A stretch of DNA of 64,000 nt from Marvania coccoides (taxonomy: Eukaryota > Chlorophyta > Trebouxiophyceae > Chlorellales > Chlorellaceae): the NCBI GenBank assembly GCA_963854735.1, contig OY978104.1, forward strand, positions 248,001 to 312,000, read 5' to 3'. Numbering within the stretch: position 1 is the stretch's first letter; each line of letters begins with the position of its first letter. The position numbers and the translations under genes were made by a program. The notes under the pieces are model-generated. The model was not told the DNA's origin and searched no databases. It was given only the letters and a program-made list of their open reading frames with translations. Below, one piece after another: positions 22,342-32,451 of this stretch.

Positions 22342-23459
22342 TTATTTGATTGCGAGTATTTCGTCGGAGCTGAAAATTGACAAAGTGAGTTGTTTGCACC
22401 GGCAAGTGATGAGTATTGCTAATTATGTGTAGGAAGCAATCAAATTAGAACAATAAGCAGGTTTTTGGGGAGAACACAACTTGACGCGGACGAAACAGGA
22501 CAAAAAATTCCTCACGCGTTTTCTTTCTCTCATGGCCGTGTCATGGCCGTGTCGTGGCTGGCAGTGCAGCGCAATAAAACTTGTTTTTGTGGGGGAAACT
22601 GCATTTTTTTGCGACGTTTGTGCAGAGTATGCCGCCGAAGATGGCTCTTCCTCCCAGGTGCCTCGAAATTTACCTACCTCAGAGCACTTCATTGAGGTGC
22701 GGGCTCTCCCGTTGCCTCATCCACGCGGTGCATGGCATGATATGCCGCATATGGGTCGTACTCGACCGGCAACACCACCACGCCCAGCGCCTTGAGCTCC
22801 TCGATCAAGACCTGTTGGGCCTCGGTCATGTCGATGCCGCCAGAGTACGCCGGCCATCAGTGACGCACTGCAAGAGGGTAGGTAGAGAAAGAAAAATGAA
22901 AGGTACACAATTATTCTGAAAATATGAAAATAGGGTTTATATATTTATTTCAGCGATGAAATCGAAAATTGTGCTCTTTGTATGTGTTCTTAAATGTCGA
23001 TATGAACTCACGTGCACGCTGAGGCCGTGGTACTCGCAGATGCGGACGAATTCGGTATTCTTCAGACAGGCCCCGCAGCAGTATATAGGTATCCTGTTGT
23101 TGAACGCCCATTTCACGCTGTGCTGCAGGTGGGGAAGCCGGCACACGGTTCACGCTGGTGCCATGCTTCCTCAATAGAGTGACAAGGTCCTCGACGCTCA
23201 TGGAGCACAGGGGATGTCAGCGTGCTAGTGAATTGTGAGTTAGTGAATGCCTGTGCATAAGGCTCATGCTCAAGCTCTGGCCAAGCGGGTGACTTTCAAC
23301 TCCCAGCAGCGGACACAGGCGGGAAAAAACACGTCGGCAACGTGCTACGCCGCGCAGAAAGAAATTCGTCGAGTTGGTCTCTGTGCAGCATATTTCGCAG
23401 CAGAAACCGGTGCAACTCATGTTTGTATTTACAAAATATTTGCACAGCCGGCGAACGCG
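22342..23459. other. Divergent spacer between paralogues B and C
   Basis: About 1.1 kb between two head-to-head paralogues. It must contain both promoters. It also carries coding-like fragments on the minus strand (22698-23201), described separately. Confidence 0.5.
22698..23201 (-). pseudogene. Orphan exon-like fragments, unrecognised
   Basis: On the minus strand one frame encodes a Cys-rich stretch (WAFNNRIPIYCCGACLKN, then EFVRICEYHGLSVHV) ending at a donor-like site near 23010. About 130 bases on, after an acceptor-like tctttgcag-type site near 22873, another frame encodes TEAQQVLIEELKALGVVVLP and DPYAAYHAMHRVDE before a stop at about 22698. Joining them in phase meets a stop codon, and there is an upstream stop before the first piece. 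I read this as the remains of a gene, or a gene whose true splicing I could not find. No family recognised. Confidence 0.3.
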
Positions 23460-24785
23460 ATGCCGAGCTTCAATAATACCATTTCGCACGAGGCCAGAGA
23501 TGTTAAGTTGGTGCAAGCGGTCAATGGGGCTCAGGCGGCTTTGGTCACCATTGGGGACCTTCAAGTGAGTTTGGAGGCAGCAATTTCTGGCATATGCGTC
23601 CGTTTTTGCGTCAAGAAGGGTGCACTGTGTTTTTCGCAACAATCTAATGCGAATGAACCTCCCCCGCAGGCCTCTCTCCCGGACTCCCTTATCCACGAAT
23701 CCACGCTCGAGGAAAAGGAGAGGCGCCTGGCCCAGCTGACAGAACTGATGGCATCTCAACAAAATGCAACCCAGTCCAAGCAGAAGCGAGGACGCCCTGC
23801 AGCCAACGACCGGAGCGTCATGATCTGCTTGGTGACCAAGTGCGCTTACCCTGGTCTCACCCTCCACAACGCTGCCCTCCTCAGCAAGGCGGTCGGCATC
23901 GGGGAGCTCAAAGAGAAGACCCTGCGTGGGCGCACCAAGAAGATCTTCGCCTCCTACGCCCCCTGCTTCCCCCCCGAGCGCGCTGCAACGCTGGAGCACG
24001 CCTCCTGGGACAGCCTGGCCGACACATCCCACCCCCACCACGCCACCCTTGTCGACGTCATTCAAGCCCACGCAACTACCTTTGACGGCACCCCGAACGT
24101 CACAGCCGTGGCCCTGGAGGGCTTGGGAAAGTTGAAGATCGCCCCGCCCTCCAACTCCACCCGCCGTCGCCACCGGGCCTCCGCCAAGCGCTGCCGCTCC
24201 GACTTGGACACCGACGGCGAAGAAAGGAGCAACAAAAACATGAGCAGAGGCGGCCGCCGCCCGCGCTTCCACAGCGCCGTGTACGCGCACGAGTCTCTCA
24301 GACCAGTCACTGTCACTACCACCACCACTACCACTGCCTCAGTTCGCACAGAAACTGACACCTGCTGCGGTGCCCCTGCGGCAGAGTCGGCGCTCACCAC
24401 TGCCGCCCTCTCCGAAGTCGCCGCGCACTCCCCCATCCTAGATGATGAGACCTACGCCCTGCTGTCTTCCCTCTTCGCTTCCGACGTGGAAAGCACCCCA
24501 GACGGCAACTTCGCCGCGCCGGTGAATTTCAACAAAGCAACCCCCTGGGCAGGGCTCCCCACCCACCTCGAGCCCAGCATCGACTTCCTTCGGGCGTCGA
24601 TGCTGACTGAGCAGCAGAGCGAGGGGGTGCCCTTCGCATTGTGTGGCGCGTCTGTGATGGAAAGCTGCGAGACGGCGGCGGCGATGGGCGACGAGGCTGT
24701 CCTCGACATCGAAGGCCTGGAGAAGTTCCTGGCTGCACCCTTCTTCGAAGACATTGAGGGTGACAACGGTAGCTTTATGTTTTAA
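23460..24785 (+). CDS. Putative nuclear regulator C (GRPPAND family)
   Basis: Exons 23460-23564 and 23670-24785, intron phase 0, give 406 residues. The intron has canonical ends (caa/gtgagt ... ccgcag/gcc) but is 105 bases long and open in frame, so an unspliced isoform would add 35 residues. An ATG at 23247 is also in frame and would add 71 residues; I chose 23460 because A and B have similarly short first exons. Core motifs match A and B: RGRPAANDR near 75, ICLVTKCAYPGLTL, LKEKTLRGRTKKIF, SWDSLADTSHP, VIQAHATTF and RGGRRPRF. The C-terminal part is Thr-, Ala- and acid-rich and ends in an acidic aromatic segment (FFEDIEGDNGSFMF), like the end of B. Nuclear regulation is inferred, not shown. 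Confidence 0.75.
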   Translation: MPSFNNTISHEARDVKLVQAVNGAQAALVTIGDLQVSLEAAISGICVRFCVKKGALCFSQQSNANEPPPQASLPDSLIHESTLEEKERRLAQLTELMASQQNATQSKQKRGRPAANDRSVMICLVTKCAYPGLTLHNAALLSKAVGIGELKEKTLRGRTKKIFASYAPCFPPERAATLEHASWDSLADTSHPHHATLVDVIQAHATTFDGTPNVTAVALEGLGKLKIAPPSNSTRRRHRASAKRCRSDLDTDGEERSNKNMSRGGRRPRFHSAVYAHESLRPVTVTTTTTTTASVRTETDTCCGAPAAESALTTAALSEVAAHSPILDDETYALLSSLFASDVESTPDGNFAAPVNFNKATPWAGLPTHLEPSIDFLRASMLTEQQSEGVPFALCGASVMESCETAAAMGDEAVLDIEGLEKFLAAPFFEDIEGDNGSFMF

Positions 24786-25510
24786 GATAGTAATTGCTTC
24801 GCAAGTGCAAGTGCTCTTTTTCCCATTCTTTTTAACGACGGGAAAAATATAAAAATAAAATAAAATAACTTTTTTGCAACACTGTGATCCAACCTTTCTG
24901 TGATTTTTTTTCTGAAAAAATTCCGAATTCTTCATCATAAAAGTTTTGAAATATCTTCTCTCTGAATAGCTTCTTCCTTAATATCTTCTTTTGGTATTTT
25001 TTCCTTTTTCCTTTTTAAGCTGCCGCAACGGCGCCCAAACGCAGACTGGCAGAAAAAAGCCTGCAATTGTTTTCTTTTTTAGCTTTATGGTTTTTTTACA
25101 TTGCGTGTTCGTGATGCATATAGTTTTAAATGTTTGTAGGCGAGGCCTTGTAATAACGGTCGGTCAATTCACGTCAACGTCAACGTCAAGTTACATACAT
25201 ACATACATTACAGGGTTTAGAGTCCGCACAAAATGGCAACTAAGGCCCCGTAGCAGAACTTCTTCAACGTTTTTAAAGGGAAGCAAGCAGCGAGCATGAA
25301 CGGGAGGAAAAAAGAATGAAAAATGGGTATTCCGTAACGGAGAAGTGCAAACTCACTATAAATTCAGCTACGGGAAGTAAAAACACAGTGTACTTCAAAC
25401 GAATATTTGCAGTGTAAGGAAAAAAACCCATTGAAACGAGAAAAACGACACAAAAAATAAATGAACTGTTCTTGTGTCTATACGTGTGCTTGAAGCTGCC
25501 TTTACTACTA
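24786..25510. other. Convergent 3' spacer
   Basis: AT-rich sequence between the ends of C and the CG-1 gene, with many T-runs and a short CATA-tailed repeat at 25184-25262. No gene seen. Confidence 0.5.
25184..25262 (+). repeat. CATA-tailed repeat fragment
   Basis: A short (CATA)4-like run followed by TTACAGGGTTTAGAGTCCGC and GGCAACTAAGGCC. The same junction, (CATA)n then TTACAGGGTTTA, occurs at 43499-43645, and the GTTTA-GGCAAC core recurs near 41945 and, inverted, near 280. Confidence 0.6.
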
Positions 25511-28500
25511 CTATTCATTGGCGTCTTTCAAGTCTTTCACCCACTGCGCCGCCTCCTCAAGCTGCCCCAACAACACATAATCGCGAACGCTCTCAAACGC
25601 AAATGCGATGTCAGCCAACGACATGCGCTTGCCCGCAGCCTGAATGGCAGCCCACCGCATGGCGCTGCCCCCCACCCCCGAGTCGTACACAGCTTTCAAG
25701 GCGCGGCTGATTGACAGCCGGTCCTGCAGGGAGGCTGAGCGCAGCATGGCCAGCACGTCAGAGCTAATGCGCTCAGCGCACGGCGCAGACGCCTGCTGCA
25801 TATGCGTCGGGGATTCGATGGGCTGCTGCCCACCTGCCGTCGTGGAGGGCCCAGCAGGCGCCGGCAGCGGCTGCGTTGACAGCGTTGGTCCGTTTTCCAA
25901 CGGAGAGGGCTCCATGGGAGGCATGGACGGCACGCGCTCCCATTCCTGCCGCGCCTGCGCTCTCACGCCCCCACCATCACCAGCAGCAGCTCGCCCGGCG
26001 GCATCAGAGGCGTTGGCCTTCTGTCCACCGCCATCACCGGAGTTTTTCTTCTTCGGGCGCTGCGAGTAAGGAAACGACGCCGCCTGGAGGGCGTACCCAG
26101 GTGCGGGAGGCGCCCTGTGGGGTGCAGCGTGCATGGGAAAGGGGAAAGATGCCTCAACTATGGGGGCTATTTGCACCAACTGCCCGCTGCCGACTTGGCC
26201 TTCAGAGTCGGTGCGGTCGCTCTCGGAGCTGAAGGAGCTGAAAGACTCGTGGGGAGGGGACCCAGCCTCCCCGCCTTCATGCCCTGGCGCCACATCCAGC
26301 CGCATGGCCGGGGTGCCGTCTGCTTCGGGCTTCAGGCGGTGCAGCTGCACGCGAGCCGCGTCTCCCAGCTGCAGCACGTCCCTGCCCTTGGATCCCCACC
26401 GCAAATTCCAGTACTGCAATATCAAAAAATTGAAAGCACGTCTTAGAATGAATTGGTTAGATGAGCCCATCATAAACACCAGAATACAAAGCGTAGTAAC
26501 CGTGCAAAGAGCAATTTAATTGGGACCTTTCTACGATTGAGTTTGGTGATCCTTGGGAGGACAATGGGCTACGTCAATAAAGCCAATCAATCGACTAAAA
26601 ATACGGTGATAGTTGCGTCTTACGTTGTGCAGGCGGCCATCGCTGGCCTTCCCTCTGCGCAGGATCGCGTCCACCGCCTGTTCTGGGGCGTTGTTGTGGC
26701 GGTGGTACACTCGCACGTTGGCGCTCTGCCCCGCGGTGTCTTTCAGTCCCAGGCCGGCAACAAAATCGCCGTCGCGAGAGCCTGCATTTCAAATGAGAGG
26801 GGACAGCAGGTAAGGTTATTGAAAACCAAGGTGATTACCACTTGCTACTTCATAATTCACGCTATGTTCTAGTAAAAAAGAAGAAACAAATGCATTATGT
26901 ATCTATTACTAAGTAAAAATTACTACGCTCACAGTACAGGCGGAGACTGCCGTTGAACACTCGCAGCGGTTGGCTGGTGAGCGGCAGCGCAGGGTCGGAG
27001 CCGTCTTGTCCCCACGGCTGGGAGGCAAACGACAGCAGTTCCTGCTGCAGCAGCGGCGGGATGGGCCCCTGCCGAGGCGGCTGGAAGCTATTGTTGTTGG
27101 GGGAGGGCGGCTTGCTTGCCGCCCCCTCCGCAGCGTCTTGCTGCCGCGGCAGCTTCAGCTTGAGCTTGAACGAGGTATTGGAGGGGGGCCAGGAGCTCAG
27201 CATGGCATCGGGCCCCAGCGCCGCCATGGGCATTGAAAATTGACGATTTCGGGTATAAGGAAGCGACAGCAGCCGCTCATTTCCCTCCTCGTACTCCATA
27301 GCACTCAACGAAATGTCGCCATCCTCGAAACCATCGTCGCTGACCTCTGCGTCGTCGGATTCTGCTGCCGCCCGCTTGCTGCCGGCTCGCGCGGAGGGCC
27401 CGCGGGCTGCCTTGCTCTGGGAGCGCGCCAGGTACTGCACCAGCACCAACCTTTCGTCGCGCTTGTCCCAGTAGCACCGCCGCTGCAGGGCGCCCCCCAC
27501 CAGGGAGGCGTAGTAGCACTTTACGCGCTTCTCGCCATCAACTGCCGAAGTGGAAGAAAAAGAAAGAAGAAATGACATCGATATTAAGATTATTAGAATA
27601 GATGTTAGCGAGATATTGATAAATGAATTAGATAGCATTACTAATTGAACGGGTATAGTGTTATTTAACTGTCAAATTCCAATACTCCACGCTACTACTT
27701 ACCACTGAGGGTCGAGTGGCTCTCCCTGACCCAGGTGTGTCCGTCCTGCTTGTACCTGGAGTCCTTGGCCAGAAAGAACAGAGTGCCGGCTGCAATGCAT
27801 TCAAAAGAGGGGGAAAAACGTAGAAATGCGTCAAAATCCAAAGAGAATATGAAAAAATGAGAAAAATGCAGCTGGAAAAAAAACGATTAAAAAATAAAAT
27901 CCAACTTTACCAACCTTCAGGGCGGTTGGGCGGCTGGGAGGCCACGGGCAGGCCTGCGGCCTTCCACCCCGTCAGCAGCGTCATCACCTCGGCGCCCTTG
28001 AGCAAGCGGCTGCCCTGTGCCTTTTCAACAGCAGGAATCAAGTTGGCCGGCAGCCCAGCGGTTTTTGGCGTCACTGGAGGAGCCCCTGAGGCTGCTGCTG
28101 CTGCTGCTGCTGCTCCGCCGCGATTGGGCGGCGGCAGGGACACAGCGGGGTTGGGGTACGGACGGGGCAGCGAGCGCAGCATGTTGGGCGGCACAGCGAT
28201 AGGAAGCTGAGCTTCCGCCTGTGGCGCAGGCGCCGCTGCAGCGGGTGCTGCAGGCTGCGTTGCCACCACTGGGGCCACTTTACACCATGCGTCATCCCTC
28301 AGCGCAGCCTCAGTCAAGCCCAGAGCTTGGCCCAATTCCCGACGCTGCTGCTCGTTGCCCTGGCCCTGCAAGCCCCCCGCTTCATCGCTCTCAGGCGCTT
28401 CCGCCTCGCCTCCTGGCGTCACCGTCTCCGTAGTTGGGTCCCGCAAGCCGTCAAGCCACTGCCAGCGCGACTCCGGCAAATCCCGGCAGGCCGCCTCCCG

Positions 28501-31500
28501 CCGCAGAAATTCGTACAGCCCCAGCACGTGCAGCCGCAGGTAGCTCCGCCCCGGGGTCGCCGCGCCAGTGTGGGTCTGCAGGAACAGCCGCAGCCGCAGC
28601 TCGTGGCAGTAGCACCGCCGCAGCACTGTGTCCTGCGTGTCCCACTCCCACCCCCGCAGCGTCTCCAGCTGCCTGCGCTGCAACTCTGTGAGCCCCCCAA
28701 TCATTCCCTTGCACTGCTGCAGCTTCAACCACAGCCCAACGTCGTGGCCGCCGTGCCGCTCCCACGCCGCCGGCAGCCGCCGCCTCTCCGCTACGCAGGC
28801 ACGCACGCGGCGCAGCCAGTCCGCCCAGGGGGTGGCTACTCCCCAGTCCAGCAGCGACCCCAGCGCGGAGTTCAGCCCCAGCAGCTCTGCTTGGTTGAAC
28901 TCATCCCAGCGCAGGCGCTCTCGTTGCAAGTCAACCCACAGCCCCAGCGCGAAGCCGCGGTGCCAGTCGCCCACCGCAGGCAGCCGCCCGTGCTTTGCCT
29001 GAAACTCCTTGAGCAGCTCCAGCCGCTCGATCCAGGCAGGCAATGGAACCAGCCGCTGCATCTTGGCCTGCATCACCTCCACCGGCTTGGTGCCAATACC
29101 ATGCTGCGCTGCAGCGGCGTCTGCATGATCCACAGCGAGATTTCCGCGTGCATCCACCGCAAGCTGGTTGGCACCAGCTCTGAGCAGCAGGTCCACTGCT
29201 GCGGGGCAGCGGGCTTCTGCCGCCTCGTGCAGGGCTGTGCGACCCGCAGCGCTGGCTGCGTCCACCTTCACGCCAGCGGCCACTAGTCGCGCCATCACAT
29301 CAGCGCGCCCTGCCGCCGCCGCCTCGTGCAGAGCAGTCCGGCCGTTGCTGGCGTCCCCGGCATCCAGCTGGTTACTATGGCGAGCGTTGACGCTGGCTCC
29401 GTTGCTCAGAAGCTCATTCAAGGTTTCCAAGTCGCCTAAAATCGCTGCCACGGCGAGGCTGCGCGACCCCATGGCGTCCATGGCATCAGCATCCGCTCTC
29501 ACCCCCAACAACTTTTTAACGCAGTTGAAGCGGCGAGCACGAACCGCCAGCAGCAGGGGGGTGGCTCCGTCCGTGTCGCGCGCGTCCACCACAGCTCCGG
29601 AGCCCACCAGGTGGCCCACAGCCTCGATGTTGCCCGCCACAGCAGCCAGGTGAAGCAGCGAGCGGCCGCGGGTGTCTCGCCACCCCAGCACGCTCTGAGG
29701 GAGGCATTCCGCGCGAATCGAAGAAAATACAGCTGTAGGGTGCACTTCCGCTGTAATGGACGGTGTCCCTGCTATTTTATCCGCGCACAGCACCTTCCAA
29801 ACAGGCCGCCCGCCGTCTGCAGCGTTGGGCATAAACATTCGGCCAGGAGCAGCGCCCAACAGAGCGTGAACCAGAGGGATCCACCCCGCGGCGTCTGGCG
29901 CGTCGATACTGGCCTGGTGCACCGCCACCAGCCGCTGTGCGCACTTGGAATTCCCGCGAGAGGCGGCGAGCGCCAGCGGCGTTCTGCCCGCCGCGTCCAT
30001 GGCGTTGACGTCCGCACCGTGGCCCAGCAGCATGCGAATCACGTTTACATACTCCTTGAACCGCGCGGCGTTGAGCTGCGCCCTACGCAGCACCCCCTGC
30101 TGCATACCATTGGGGGCGGCGGCGGCGGCGGAAGAAGAGGAGGCAAAAAAGTCGTCGCACGCCTCGTATGCCGCCAAATGCAGTGGCGTGGCGTCGTTCC
30201 AATCTCTCGCAGACGCGTCAAATCCAGCGGCCAGCAGTTCCCTCACAATCGCACTCTGCCCAGCCTTGGCCGCCCAATGCAACGCTGTTCCGCACATGGG
30301 CCGTTCAAACCGCACCGGACGCGCCGGCGCGCCCGCGTACAATAGCAGCTTCACTGCCTCCGCACTCCCGCTGCTCGCAGCGGCGTGCAGCGGCGTGGAT
30401 CCGTCGAGAGCGGCCGCTGCAATTTCGCCGCCTTTCTCAAGCAGCAGCTGCAGGATGGGTACTGCGCCGCGGCGGGCAGCGTGGTACAGCGGCGAGCGTC
30501 CAAACTCGTCCCGCGCCCCCACGTTGGCGCCCTTCTCCAGCAGCGCACGCACGGTATGCACAGCGCCAGGAAAAAATCGGCTGCCAAACACCGCTTGGTG
30601 CAGCGGCGTGACTCCCAGCGATAGCGGCGCGTTGCAGCCTCCGCACTGCGTCGCCAGCTCTGCGGCCGCCTGCGCCTGCCCCTCCCACGCCGCTTTGTGC
30701 AAAGCCCGGAGCAGCAACCTAGATTCTGGCTCTGCTGCGGACGACGACCGCTGCTGCTGCTGCTGTGGTGACGCCCAGGCAAAGCTCCGCCTGGGAGCTC
30801 CGCCTTGGGCTGCATCCCTAAATGTCTGCAGGTAACTATGCGCTGCTGTCAGGGTGGGGGCTCTCGGCAGTGGTTCTGCCATGGCCGGCGGGAAAGAAGA
30901 TTCTGCGTGGGGCGAGGGGACTAGCGAGGGTGTGCCCGCGTTGGGAGGTATGTGCGACTTTGAGGCATCGGCAGACCCCCCGCGGGAGCGTTTGGGGTGA
31001 CGCTGCGTGCCGTAGCGCTGCTTGATAAATGTTTCCATCTCCGCGTGTGTGTTTTCGATGCCCTTCAGCACGGCAAGGAGCGCTGCGTCGCCCAAGTAGG
31101 TTGTGTGATCGAAGTGAAATGCCTCGGTGCGGAGGGTGGCCTCTGAAAGGGGGCAAAGGAGAAGTGCACAGTGTGTCAGGGGGCCGAGCAAGGGACACAA
31201 AAAATCGAGTCTTACACAGTGGATCACAGTCTGAAAGGGCATTACAAACCTCTCCCTGTCAGATGCGACCACAGAACGACAAGGTCCTCGGCGCGAGCAG
31301 TGTCATCTACGCTGGCTAATCGAAACTGGGGGAGAGTGGGCACGAACATGCTGCGGTACTGGAGCGCCGGCCTGCACCGCAGGTCTCCTTTTGACAGCTT
31401 CTTCTCGCCCTTCTCCGTGAGGCCCTGTGCCCGCAGCTCTGCGAGGGTGGCCTTGTCGTCAATCGGAGCCTACAAATTTTGTTTTGAAAAGGGAGGATGA

Positions 31501-31673
31501 AAAGGTGAGGGAACAGAGAGGCCAAATGCAATTGACCATCAGTTCCAAGCACTCACATATTGTGTGCTCCTCCGTTTGGTCCCAGCGGTAATGTCTTCAT
31601 CTGTCTCATCGTTGTGCTGCTGTGCGGCATTCGCTAGGGCCGCGAGCCCGTTGAGCCCTTTATCGGCCATCAT
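25511..31673 (-). CDS. Ankyrin - helicase-associated repeats - CG-1 domain protein
   Basis: Exons (minus strand) 31673-31557, 31469-31250, 31142-27915, 27789-27703, 27541-26933, 26781-26624 and 26413-25511 close in frame to 1773 residues. About 259-800 is a long ankyrin array (GVTPLHQAVFG, GRTALHEAAEA). About 815-1010 has three tryptophan-rich helicase-associated-type repeats (WIERLELLKEFQAKHGRLP, WADWLRRVRACVAERRRLP). A Pro/Ala linker precedes a CG-1 domain at about 1145-1255, split by two introns: SRLLKGAEV, GTLFFLAKDSRYKQDGHTW, VRESHSTL, CYYASL, QRRCYW and LVLVQYL. CG-1 is the DNA-binding domain of CAMTA calmodulin-binding activators, where it is N-terminal with ankyrins after it; here the order is reversed. 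The 3.2-kb exon 3 encodes ankyrins, HA repeats and the start of CG-1 without interruption, which argues against two merged genes. No IQ motif was recognised in the Pro/Ser-rich tail. Confidence 0.85.
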
Positions 31674-32451
31674 TACTCTCCTGATAGCCCATTTCCCGAC
31701 AGACCGAGCAAAATGTTATTAAAGGCGCACACGCTTTTTTCGTCCACAATTATGAATGAAAATGGAAAAGCCCATGATAGAGTCCCGCGTCCTCCTGCCT
31801 CACCAATTTCGAGGTTTTGAGGGAAGCGGCATGGTCCCCTGGGGAGCTGGGTCGCCCACAGCTGCAGCAGCTGATTCCTGAACAGCATCAGCCAGCTCGT
31901 GCAGAGACCAGCAGTTTGCGCGACGCACGCCGTGTCATGAAATTAACTAGCCTGAATTCAAATTCCTAAGGGTATTCTCGCTGGTACGTAAGTTTTACAT
32001 AATCAAACAAGCAAGCATTCGTTGGGCTTCACTACAATCTGCGGCGCCCAATAGAATATCATCGATCGGGAACGGGAGGGAAAAAAAAACAGGAAAGGGG
32101 TGGTCTTGCGCTATTTTTTGGGGAAATACAAATTTTTCGTGCATAGTTCATTAGTAACATGCGAAACAAAACCGTTCATGCATATATTCAGATAAAAAAC
32201 GCTGCAGTTTGTCAAGGAAAAGGGAAAAAAGTTCATTACATCACTCGTCGGTGTGTTGTACAAAAAGGGCAAGGTATCTTGTTGTCGTTTGTAATACAAT
32301 TATAAAATGCAATATTATCATCGTCACGCCGCCTTTCACCCACCCAGTCATGCCATTATTTCAGGTCAGAAACGGGGCACGTACCACTGCACACAAAATA
32401 AGAAGGGAAATACATCAAAATGCATCATTGTAATTCCAGTAAAACGCAAAT
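31674..32451. other. Intergenic spacer
   Basis: AT-rich, about 780 bases, between the start of the CG-1 gene and the stop codon of the next minus-strand gene. Short open frames here have no family resemblance. Presumed promoter of the CG-1 gene plus the 3' region of its neighbour. Confidence 0.45.

Noticed and set aside
28327..29286. 319-residue plus-strand open frame
   Set aside because: Antisense to the helicase-associated/CG-1 gene, Pro/Gln/Leu-rich, no domain; a shadow frame.
29945..30835. 296-residue plus-strand open frame
   Set aside because: Antisense to the ankyrin array, Ala/Ser-rich, mirrors codon bias of the real gene.
25511..31673. Two separate genes, an ankyrin protein and a CAMTA-like protein
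   Set aside because: A single uninterrupted 3.2-kb exon spans ankyrins, helicase-associated repeats and the beginning of CG-1, with no stop or promoter-like gap.
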